Assembly (NCBI RefSeq): GCF_017357405.1
Contig: NZ_CP071597.1
Coordinates: forward strand, 3,720,001 to 3,784,000
DNA length: 64,000 nucleotides
Direction of reading: 5' to 3'
DNA from: Halomontanus rarus
GTDB taxonomy: Archaea > Halobacteriota > Halobacteria > Halobacteriales > Natrialbaceae
The stretch's first letter is position 1, and each line of letters opens with the position of its first letter. A program made the translations under genes and the position numbers. The notes under the pieces were generated by a model. It had not been told where the DNA came from. It did no database searches and worked only from the letters and a program-made list of their open reading frames with translations. This document shows positions 57,059 through 64,000 of the stretch, in pieces.

Positions 57059-59785
57059 ATGAGTCACCCGGTCAAAGAGGGGCCTCGACGCGATACGTCG
57101 GGCGTCGAGCACGGCCTCGAAGCGCTGCGTCGAAGTCCGGCGTTTCGAGGGCCCGTCGAGCCACTCGACGACCACGAACACACCACCGACCACCTCGCTC
57201 TCGTCTACGAGAGCCGCGACGAACAGTTCGCGGCGGCCATCCCCTACATCCACCAGGGTCTCGAGCGAGGCGAGCGGTGCGTATACATTACTCACGAGAA
57301 CTCTCGAGAGGCGGTGGTAGAGGCGATGCGAGATTGGGGTATCGACGTGGACGACGCCCTGGAATCGGGAGCGCTCTCGATTTACGACGAGCGGGAGACC
57401 TATCTTCGGACCGGGTCGTTCGACCCGGAGGATACGCTCGCGTTTCTCGACGACGCCATCACCGAGGCCGCCGAGGAGTACGAAGCGCTCCGCGTAACCG
57501 GAGAGATGTCGTTCATTCTGGACGACGACGCTTGCGTCGACGACCTCGTGAAGTGCGAGAGCAAGGCGAATTACCTCTTCGAGGACGTGGACGGAATGGC
57601 GCTCTGCCAGTACAACCGGAAGCGATTCCCGCCGGAAGTCATCCGGGACGTCGTCAACACCCACCCGCACCTGATCCACGATAACAGGGTTAGTTACAAC
57701 TCCTATTACGAGCCGCCCTCGGAATTCCTCGGTCCCGACCGGGCCGATCGCGAGGTCGATCGGATGCTGGGAACGCTCCGGGAGCAAACGGACGCGAAGG
57801 CGAAACTGGAAGAGCGCCAACGGTTCGTGGGCAAGCAAACCGAGATTATCGCCCGCACGGATCAGACGTTCGAGGAGAAACTGCAGGCGTTGTTCGAGTT
57901 GAGCTGCGATCGATTCGACCTCGAACTGGGGGCGCTGGCTCGGGTCGATACGGAAGACGACTGGTTCGAGGTCGAATACGTCAGCGACGAGCACGAGCAC
58001 TTCGAGCCCGGTGTCGAACTACCGCTCTCGGAGACCTATTGTACCGCCGCCACCGAAATCAAGGCGGCCGGGAGCGTATCAGACCCCCGCGAGGAAGGAT
58101 ACGACGACATCCACGTCTATCGGGAGTTCGGGATCCGGGCGTATCTCGGCACGTACGTCGAGGTCGACGGCGGTACCGACCGGACGTTCTTCTTCATCGC
58201 CTCCGAACTGAGAAACGAAGACTTCTCGGACGACGAACGCGCGTTCCTGCAGTCGATGGGACAGTGGGTGAAGTACGAACTCGAGCGACGAAATCGCGAG
58301 CGGGAGCTTCGCGAGCGCACGGACCATCTGAGCGCGCTCGTCGAAACGACGCCCGAGTGCATCAAGACCGTCGCCGACGACGGCACCTTGCTCCAGATGA
58401 ACTCCGCCGGGCTGGACATGGTGGGAGCCGACTCGGATTCGGACGTGATCGGCGAATCCGTCTACGGCCTGATCGCTCCCGAGCACCGCGAGACGTTCCG
58501 CAAGTTCAACGAGCGGATCTGTCGGGGTGAAAGCGGCACCTTAGAGTTCGACATCATCGGCCTGGAGGGGACGCGCCGACACATGGAAACGCACGCAGCG
58601 CCGCTTCGTAGCCCCGACGGGACGGTCTCCCAGATAGCGTTGACGCGCGACATCACCGAACAGGTCGAACGCGAACACGAACTCGAACGAGCGCTCGACT
58701 TACTCGAGAAGACCGAGCGCATCGCGGACGTCGGCGGCTGGGAGATCGACCCGGAGACGATGGACGTGTTCTGGACCGACCACCTCTTCAGGCTCCTGAA
58801 GGTGTCCGACGACGATGAACCGCCGCTAGAGGAGGCCCTGGACATGTACCACGAGGAAGACAGGGCGGTCGTCGAGGACGCTATCGAGGAGGCGTTCGAC
58901 TCCGGTGACCCCTTCGATATCGAGGTTCGGATCCGCACGGCCGGCGACGAGGTGCGCTGGCTTCGGCTCCAAGGAGTTCCGGAGACAAAGACGGAGACGG
59001 AGACGGAGACAGGGACGGAAACCGTCGACGAGGCGGTCGTTTCGCTCCGCGGGGCGGCTCAGGACGTCACCGAGCGCAAACGGCGCGAGCAACGGTTAGA
59101 AGACGTGATCGAGCGGCTCGAGCAGTTCGCCTACGCCGCCTCTCACGACTTGCAGGAACCGCTCCGGATGGTCTCGAGCTACCTGCAGTTACTCGAACGC
59201 CGGTACGAGAACGCGCTCGACGCCGAGGGCGAGGAGTTCCTCGAGTTCGCCGTCGACGGGGCCGAGCGGATGCGCGAGATGATCGAGGGGCTGCTCGCCT
59301 ACTCGCGGGTCGAGACGCAGGGCGATCCGCTGGAACCAGTCGCCCTCGAAGCCGTCTTCGACGGCGTACTGTCGGACCTCCAGATCCAGATCGAGGAGAG
59401 CGACGCCGAGATAACCGTCGGCGACCTTCCCCGCGTTGCGGGTGACGCCGGCCAGCTCCGTCAGGTCTTCCAGAACCTCCTGAGCAACGCGATCACGTAC
59501 AGCGGCGACGAGCCGCCCCGGATCCACGTCTCGGCCGAACGCGACGGCTCGGAGTGGAACGTGTCGGTCCGCGACGAGGGTATCGGCATCGACCCCGACG
59601 ATCAGGATCGCATCTTCGAGGTGTTCCAGCGCCTGCACACCCACGACGAGTACGACGGGACCGGCATCGGGCTCGCGGTGTGCGAGCGGATCGTCGAGCG
59701 CCACGGCGGCGAGATCCGAGTCGAGTCCGAACCCGGCGAGGGGGCGACGTTCACCGTGACGCTTCCTGCAGTAGCGCATCGGTAA
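57059..59785 (+). CDS. MEDS-GAF-PAS-PAS sensor histidine kinase
   Basis: A 908-residue soluble kinase. Residues about 45-220 form a MEDS domain (DHLALVYESRDEQFAAAIPYIHQGLERGERCVYIT, then EALRVTGEMSF). Residues about 255-420 form a GAF, then two PAS/PAC modules (about 430-550 and 560-670). The dimerisation/phosphoacceptor region FAYAASHDLQEPLRMV has His696, and the ATPase domain shows NLLSNAITY, DEGIGIDPDDQ and YDGTGIGLAVCERIVERHGG. A TETETETGTETV run (about 58986-59025) is encoded by GGAGAC hexamers in the PAC linker. No response regulator is adjacent. Haloarchaeal MEDS kinases are thought to sense small ligands or redox; the input here is unknown. Confidence 0.93.
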   Translation: MSHPVKEGPRRDTSGVEHGLEALRRSPAFRGPVEPLDDHEHTTDHLALVYESRDEQFAAAIPYIHQGLERGERCVYITHENSREAVVEAMRDWGIDVDDALESGALSIYDERETYLRTGSFDPEDTLAFLDDAITEAAEEYEALRVTGEMSFILDDDACVDDLVKCESKANYLFEDVDGMALCQYNRKRFPPEVIRDVVNTHPHLIHDNRVSYNSYYEPPSEFLGPDRADREVDRMLGTLREQTDAKAKLEERQRFVGKQTEIIARTDQTFEEKLQALFELSCDRFDLELGALARVDTEDDWFEVEYVSDEHEHFEPGVELPLSETYCTAATEIKAAGSVSDPREEGYDDIHVYREFGIRAYLGTYVEVDGGTDRTFFFIASELRNEDFSDDERAFLQSMGQWVKYELERRNRERELRERTDHLSALVETTPECIKTVADDGTLLQMNSAGLDMVGADSDSDVIGESVYGLIAPEHRETFRKFNERICRGESGTLEFDIIGLEGTRRHMETHAAPLRSPDGTVSQIALTRDITEQVEREHELERALDLLEKTERIADVGGWEIDPETMDVFWTDHLFRLLKVSDDDEPPLEEALDMYHEEDRAVVEDAIEEAFDSGDPFDIEVRIRTAGDEVRWLRLQGVPETKTETETETGTETVDEAVVSLRGAAQDVTERKRREQRLEDVIERLEQFAYAASHDLQEPLRMVSSYLQLLERRYENALDAEGEEFLEFAVDGAERMREMIEGLLAYSRVETQGDPLEPVALEAVFDGVLSDLQIQIEESDAEITVGDLPRVAGDAGQLRQVFQNLLSNAITYSGDEPPRIHVSAERDGSEWNVSVRDEGIGIDPDDQDRIFEVFQRLHTHDEYDGTGIGLAVCERIVERHGGEIRVESEPGEGATFTVTLPAVAHR

Positions 59786-59869
59786 TCGGCGTGTGACGTC
59801 GCTTCGCGACAGGGCACGAGGAGGTTCGATCACCGGGTGTGAGTTCGACGCGGGTGACTACCGATCCGA

Positions 59870-60712
59870 TCACCGCTGTCTGACCCGAACCGCCTCCCCC
59901 TCGAGAAACTGCAGCACCCAGTTGTCGAACCCCTCCTTTCGCTCGAGGAAGGCCCCGTGGCGGGCGTCGCGAAACATCGCGAGCTGTGCGTCGGGCAGCC
60001 GCTCGTGGGTCTCGCGCAGGATCTCCTCGGGGAAGAAGGGGTCGTCGGTGCCGCCGATGACCAGCGTCCGCGGCTCGATCTCGCCGAGGTGGTCGGTGCC
60101 GTCGTACTCGAGGACGGCGTCGATAGAAACGAGGACGTCGTTCGGGTCGGCGGGCGTCGGCGGCCGAACGCGACCCGCTGCTCGAGCGAGTCTCGGATAG
60201 ATCTCGCGCTTCCGACCGGTGTACATCTGCTCGAACAACGTGGCACGGATCGCCGGCCAGTCGCGCTCGAGGGCGTACCACCGGAGGCGATTGCCGATCT
60301 CGATCCCCACCTCCGAGAGCCGACAGCCCGCGACGGCGACGACGAGGCGGTCGACCAGATCCGGCCGACCGAAGGCGAGCTCCTGTGCGATCAGTCCCCC
60401 CATGGAGATACCGAGAACCGAGGCGTGTCCGAACTCGTTCTCGAGTACGCGGGCGTAGTCGGCGGCCATACCGCGGACGGTGCGGCCGTCGGCGAGCCTG
60501 CGCGGGCGGCTGACGACGTAGACGGTGTAGTCGTCGCGAAAGCGACGCAGCGCTCGTTTCGCGAGCCAGGCGTCGACCCGTCCGTACGATCCGTCGAACA
60601 GCGCGTCGTCGAGTCCCGGAATCACGAGCAGCGTCTTCGGTCCGTCGCCGACTTTCACGTACGGCAGCGATCCCATGAGCCGTCCTGTCTCCGGCCGTGT
60701 CGAAGTGAGCAT
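59870..60712 (-). CDS. Alpha/beta hydrolase
   Basis: A 280-residue hydrolase: LLVIPGLDDALFDGSYGRVDA, the nucleophile elbow ASVLGISMGGLIAQ (Ser103), an acid in VIGGTDDPFFPEEIL and His in FRDARHGAFLERKEG. The ATG at 60712 is chosen because a minus-strand TATA (CTATTTTT, about 60742-60749) precedes it and the longer in-frame N-terminus is not hydrophobic or conserved-looking. It resembles esterases/haloperoxidase-type enzymes; substrate unknown. Confidence 0.85.
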   Translation of the reverse strand: MLTSTRPETGRLMGSLPYVKVGDGPKTLLVIPGLDDALFDGSYGRVDAWLAKRALRRFRDDYTVYVVSRPRRLADGRTVRGMAADYARVLENEFGHASVLGISMGGLIAQELAFGRPDLVDRLVVAVAGCRLSEVGIEIGNRLRWYALERDWPAIRATLFEQMYTGRKREIYPRLARAAGRVRPPTPADPNDVLVSIDAVLEYDGTDHLGEIEPRTLVIGGTDDPFFPEEILRETHERLPDAQLAMFRDARHGAFLERKEGFDNWVLQFLEGEAVRVRQR

Positions 60713-60876
60713 TCTCTCGAGACTCCGCACCACGCTCACGACAAAAATAGGTAGACACGCCATCGCGGAGTGTCTTCCTCGCGTGAGCGTTCGCTGGGAC
60801 GAGCACCGACCCGATTCCCAGCAACTGGTAACGACGCTCACGACTTACCCCGCTCTCTCGCCGAGTCCTACTCGAG

Positions 60877-61500
60877 ATGACCCCTCCCCGACCGACTGCG
60901 GCGCCTGACCGAGCGTCCGAACCGGAATCGAAACCGTGGGATCACACCGACTGCGAGGGCTCGATCCACTGCCCGCCGCGGTGCCCGCGGTTCGTCGACG
61001 AGACGGGAACCGCTATGCTCGTCCGATCGTACGGTCCGGACGACTACGACGCACTCGTCGCCATGTACGGGGAGTTCGATCCAACCCAGCGCGCACAGGG
61101 ACTGCCGCCGCAGACGCCGGCCCGACTCGAGAGCTGGCTCGAGATCGTGCTCGAGGAGGGAACCCACTTCGTCGCGGACCTCGACGGCCGAATCGTCGGC
61201 CACGCGTTCTACACCCCAGTGGACCACGAGGAACCCGAACTGGCGGTCTTCGTTCACCAGGCGTTCCACGACCGCGGGATCGGAACCGAACTCTGCAAGC
61301 ACGTGATCGCCTTCGCCGCCGACGGCGGCCACGACGCGCTCGTGTTAGACGTCGAGAAGCACAATCGCGCGGCAGTCCACGTGTATCAAACGCTGGGGTT
61401 CGAGCCGGCCGACCGTCGGGGCCGGGAGTTGCACATGCGCCTCCCGCTCTCGGACCCGATCGCGATGCGGGTCCAGCGACCGCCGGCGGCGAACGTCTGA
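60877..61500 (+). CDS. GNAT acetyltransferase with a Cys-rich N-terminus
   Basis: A 207-residue protein. Residues 20-45 carry three cysteines (DCEGS, HCPPRCPRF: Cys26, Cys32, Cys36) not part of the GNAT fold. From residue 48 the acetyltransferase core begins: LVRSYGPDDYDALVAMY, THFVADLDGRIVGHAFYTP, ELAVFVHQAFHDRGIGTELCKHVIAFA (the acetyl-CoA Q/RxxGxG/A loop) and DVEKHNRAAVHVYQTLGFEPA. Acceptor unknown. The cysteine segment could bind a metal. Confidence 0.88.
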   Translation: MTPPRPTAAPDRASEPESKPWDHTDCEGSIHCPPRCPRFVDETGTAMLVRSYGPDDYDALVAMYGEFDPTQRAQGLPPQTPARLESWLEIVLEEGTHFVADLDGRIVGHAFYTPVDHEEPELAVFVHQAFHDRGIGTELCKHVIAFAADGGHDALVLDVEKHNRAAVHVYQTLGFEPADRRGRELHMRLPLSDPIAMRVQRPPAANV

Positions 61501-61558
61501 GGCGGGTAACTCGAGCGTTGCCATCGGGGACGACGGCCCGACGCCCGTCGCGTTCGAC

Positions 61559-63067
61559 TCAGCGTTCGCGGATCGTCCCGCCACCCAGTCCCTGCCACTC
61601 GACCCGATACCCGAGTTCGGCGAGCGTCGCGCTCGCGTCGGTGAGCCCGACCGACTCGAGAACTGCTTCTGCTTCCGAGAGCGCCATTCCCGCCTCGAGG
61701 CCGTCGGCCAGTTCCTCGAGTACGGCGGGACGGACCAGCGTGCGACCGACGAGCGCGTGCTCGGGGAACGCCGTTCCGTCGGCCTCGAGCGCGTCCTCGC
61801 TGACGCCGTAGCGCGCCGCGAGGTCGGCCAGCGAGAGGACGTCCTCGTCGGGTGCGAACTCGTCGGGCAGCCCGGCCGCGCTCTCGGCGACGAGGTCGGC
61901 CTCGTACTCGCGCAGAACGTCCACGACGTCCTTCGTGCGAACGCGGTTCGTGTAGGGAATCGCTCGGTGGTCGCGGGCGGCGATCTCCTCGCCGACGCCG
62001 AGGCTCTCGTCGACGGCGACGAGCATGTCCACGTCCTCGAGCGTCTCGAGTTGCCCGAGTTTCTTCTCGACGTACTCCGGCGTCCAAAAGCCCATGATCT
62101 CGAAGTAAATTCGGTACTCCGAGTGGTCGTACTCGAACGCGAAGTCCGGAATCATCACCCGCGACCCGGTCGACAGCGGTTCCGGTTCCCGCACGAGGTC
62201 CCACTCGAGATCCAGACCGGAAAATCGGGCGGCGAAGTCGGCCTCGACCGCGCTGTCGAAGCTCACTTCGGCGACCGGATCGGCGTCGGGAACGCGAACG
62301 GGGTCCTCGTGGGAGAGTGCGAGCGTGCGCTCGGTCCCGCGGTCGTCGATCGTCGCCTCGAGGTGCCACTCCTCAGCCTTCGCGACGGTCCGCAGGAGGC
62401 GAGCGAAGCGCGTCCCGTAGCGGCGGGTAGCGCGAAAGAGGTGCGTCGGACCAGTGACCACGACCTCGCGGCCCGCGGACGTCTTCCGGATCTCGTACAT
62501 CAGTCGGAGGCGTTTGACCGCCGAGACGAGCGCCTTCGGATCCGACGAGCGAACGCGGACCGCCGTGGCGTCGAAGAGGGCGGTCTGGGCCAGCGAGAGG
62601 TTGTACTGGGCCACCAGTTCGTCCGGACTCCACGGCGACTCGACCGATGCGAGCACCTGTCTCTCCTCGAGATCCGCGTACAGCGAGTCGGCGACGGCGT
62701 CGGCGGCGACGCCCATCGATTCACCCGCACGGATCAACGCCGCGGTCCGCTCGTCCTCGCTCACGACGCCGACCGCCTCGGCCGCCTCGAACGCGGCCGT
62801 GCGGGCGCGTTCGGGTTCGACCGCCGCTTGCGTCTCGAAGGTCGACTCGCGCTCGAGCAACGCGGCGAACCCGCGAACGAGTTTGAAGTCCTCGGCGTCG
62901 CGCTCGAGGTCCGTGAGGGCGTCCTCGAGCGCGCCACGCGGTTCGTCGACGTGGCCCTGGAAGGTGCCGATGACGCGGGCCGCGAGCGGGCGGTGGGCGC
63001 GGTCGGCGAACTGGGGGTGGTAACCGCCGCTCGCGCGGGAGACGCGCAGCAGGTCCTTGCGCAGCAT
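61559..63067 (-). CDS. Bax1/DUF790 nuclease (XPB partner family)
   Basis: A 502-residue protein of the DUF790 family, whose archaeal members (Bax1) are nucleases that pair with the XPB helicase in nucleotide excision repair. It opens MLRKDLLRVSRASGGYHPQFADR (family start at the ATG 63067), has long helical repeats, then a nuclease-like region ... SRVMIPDFAFEYDHSEYRIYFEIMGFWTPEYVEKKLGQLE with Asp, Glu and Lys in PD-(D/E)xK-like order. XPB (rad25) is not adjacent in the visible sequence. The catalytic residues are a pattern reading. Confidence 0.88.
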   Translation of the reverse strand: MLRKDLLRVSRASGGYHPQFADRAHRPLAARVIGTFQGHVDEPRGALEDALTDLERDAEDFKLVRGFAALLERESTFETQAAVEPERARTAAFEAAEAVGVVSEDERTAALIRAGESMGVAADAVADSLYADLEERQVLASVESPWSPDELVAQYNLSLAQTALFDATAVRVRSSDPKALVSAVKRLRLMYEIRKTSAGREVVVTGPTHLFRATRRYGTRFARLLRTVAKAEEWHLEATIDDRGTERTLALSHEDPVRVPDADPVAEVSFDSAVEADFAARFSGLDLEWDLVREPEPLSTGSRVMIPDFAFEYDHSEYRIYFEIMGFWTPEYVEKKLGQLETLEDVDMLVAVDESLGVGEEIAARDHRAIPYTNRVRTKDVVDVLREYEADLVAESAAGLPDEFAPDEDVLSLADLAARYGVSEDALEADGTAFPEHALVGRTLVRPAVLEELADGLEAGMALSEAEAVLESVGLTDASATLAELGYRVEWQGLGGGTIRER

Positions 63068-63215
63068 CGGTCGTGTCTCGGAGCGCCGGTGAGAAAAAGC
63101 GACCGGGACCGGAACGGGGCCGGAACGCGAACGAAACTCTGATCGAAGCCAGAACCGAAACTGACACCGAACCCGGTGCCAACAGAATTTTGAGCGCCGA
63201 CTCACTGGGAGGGGT

Positions 63216-63632
63216 ATGAAGCGTCGACGGGTCCTTCGGGCGGTCGTCGGTGCCGGCGCGAGCGGTCTCGCCGGCTGTCTCGGAAACCGAGGGGACGGGG
63301 ATCGGAGCCGCCTCGATCGATACACGCCCGTCGACGGCGGCACGCCACCGACGGCGACGCCGGAACCGACCTCGATCGAAGTCGTCGACTTCGAACTCAT
63401 CGAGACCGACGACGGGCGTCTGGGAGTCGACGTGATCACCGAGAATACCGGCTCGGAACGCGAGGACGCGACGCTGACGGTCTCCGTGCGTGCCGGCGAC
63501 GAGACCGACGAGCCGTCGGTCTCGCTCTCGCTCGAGGCAGGCGAAACGAGCGAGGATCGCGTCGTCTCCGAGGTCGACTACGAGGAGTTCAGCGGCGGCG
63601 GCGCGATCAGCGTGAGCGTCGCGCGGGCGTGA
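63216..63632 (+). CDS. Small Tat-type lipoprotein with a C-terminal beta-sandwich
   Basis: A 138-residue protein: KRRRVLRAVVGAGASGLAGC is an export signal with lipobox at LAGC (Cys21) followed by an acidic, Pro/Thr-rich linker. From about residue 52 an immunoglobulin-like/FxLYD-like domain follows (IEVVDFELIETDDGRLGVDVITENTGSEREDATLTVSVRAGDE ... EAGETSEDRVVSEVDY). Such domains sit outside the cell and often hold repeats; function unknown. Confidence 0.75.
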   Translation: MKRRRVLRAVVGAGASGLAGCLGNRGDGDRSRLDRYTPVDGGTPPTATPEPTSIEVVDFELIETDDGRLGVDVITENTGSEREDATLTVSVRAGDETDEPSVSLSLEAGETSEDRVVSEVDYEEFSGGGAISVSVARA

Positions 63633-63787
63633 GCGATTGTGGTACCCCGATGGGGCTACGCACTACCGTTATCCGTGTTGGTAACCCGTCCCCGTCTCAC
63701 GACCGAAGTCGAGGGTGTGCCTCTCGAATCGCTCAATTTGCGATGTACGCCGTGTGTACCGATCACGGTTCTCGTTGCGACTCTGAC

Positions 63788-64000
63788 CTACTCAGCCGAC
63801 TGAGTCAGTTGTTCCGAGCTCCGTTCGACCGACTGCTTCGTCCATTTTTTCTCGACGTCACGGTTTGCGAGTACGACGAGGTCCCCGTCCTCAGTCCGGA
63901 TACGCGTCTTTCGGAGATCGATTTCAGTTACCGTTCCGGTTACTGCGGCGGTATCTACGGTGTCGCCGTGGGTGAAGTCCGGGTCGCGGAGGAGGTAGAC
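63788..64000 (-). CDS. MscS-family mechanosensitive channel, C-terminal end (cut by window edge)
   Basis: The last 70 codons of a gene running off the right edge, ending at TAG (63788-63790). The readable part, VYLLRDPDFTHGDTVDTAAVTGTVTEIDLRKTRIRTEDGDLVVLANRDV, is the beta-domain downstream of TM3 in MscS proteins, including the (F/V)xGxVxxIxLRxTxIRTxDG motif and the NRDV stretch, followed by a short acidic tail. Acts as a pressure-relief channel in the cytoplasmic membrane. Confidence 0.8.
   Translation of the reverse strand, partial: VYLLRDPDFTHGDTVDTAAVTGTVTEIDLRKTRIRTEDGDLVVLANRDVEKKWTKQSVERSSEQLTQSAE

Noticed and set aside
1..64000. CRISPR arrays, insertion sequences, prophage or integrated plasmid
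   Set aside because: No evenly spaced repeats, transposase, integrase or phage structural genes were found in either strand.

Overview
The window reads as the chromosome of an extremely halophilic archaeon (class Halobacteria, probably a Natrialbales-type genome). The evidence is high GC, a strongly acidic predicted proteome, many haloarchaea-restricted families (TbsP, GfcR, DUF7110/7117/7122/7528/5822, bacterio-opsin-activator HTH, MEDS kinase), archaeal TATA boxes about 25-30 nt upstream of leaderless starts, Tat-type lipoprotein signals, and a geranylgeranyl reductase for archaeal lipids. I see no rRNA, tRNA, CRISPR array, transposase or integrase, so this looks like core chromosome rather than an island.

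Layout. 0-9.4 kb: a truncated TbsP regulator, a CHAT/caspase-like peptidase, glyA and folD (one-carbon metabolism), small membrane and zinc-ribbon proteins, a lipoprotein carrying 15 N-glycosylation sequons, and a DUF7528 gene with no usable start. 9.4-19.8 kb: hairpin-rich intergenic DNA, a PadR regulator with a palindrome at its start, an AI-2E-type exporter family protein, an MgtC/DUF4010 membrane protein, a class III aminotransferase, mutY, an NADPH-dependent FMN reductase and several membrane proteins including a Yip1 protein. 19.97-26.1 kb: an unusual block of five very acidic, low-complexity proteins interrupted by a CTAG-type DNA methyltransferase. They carry a two-helix membrane protein, an LDLLGL-type domain, glycine-zipper segments, a SAP/Rho-N-like domain, three TETVADAV repeats and a basic C-terminal tail.

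26.2-41 kb is rich in sugar and carbon metabolism: galactonate dehydratase (dgoD), panB, an acyl-CoA dehydrogenase, a double esterase-fold protein, glucose dehydrogenase (gdh) overlapping its known regulator gfcR, glutaredoxin, and a secreted PQQ-type sugar dehydrogenase lipoprotein. 41.1-45.8 kb holds a convergent pair: a 659-aa protein with an N-terminal barrel-like domain, acidic linker, phasin-like helix and helix-hairpin-helix end, facing a two-ring AAA ATPase with an unfamiliar N-domain. 46-56.8 kb carries a CysD-like PP-loop protein, membrane proteins, an aldo/keto reductase, HTH regulators, a possible structured RNA ending in a strong terminator, geranylgeranyl reductase, a PAC2 proteasome-chaperone-type protein and an RNA m5C methyltransferase overlapping a PUA-like partner. 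57-64 kb has a MEDS-GAF-PAS-PAS histidine kinase, a hydrolase, a GNAT acetyltransferase, the Bax1/DUF790 nuclease, a small lipoprotein and the end of an MscS channel.

The strongest candidate for something undescribed is the 20-26 kb acidic-protein block: a set of disordered, amphipathic and glycine-zipper proteins that look built to self-assemble or coat a surface. The second is the phasin-like/AAA ATPase pair. A recurring theme is hexanucleotide repeats encoding Asp-Ser, Glu-Ser or Glu-Thr runs at the ends of unrelated proteins. All functional statements come from motif recognition by eye; no searches were run.
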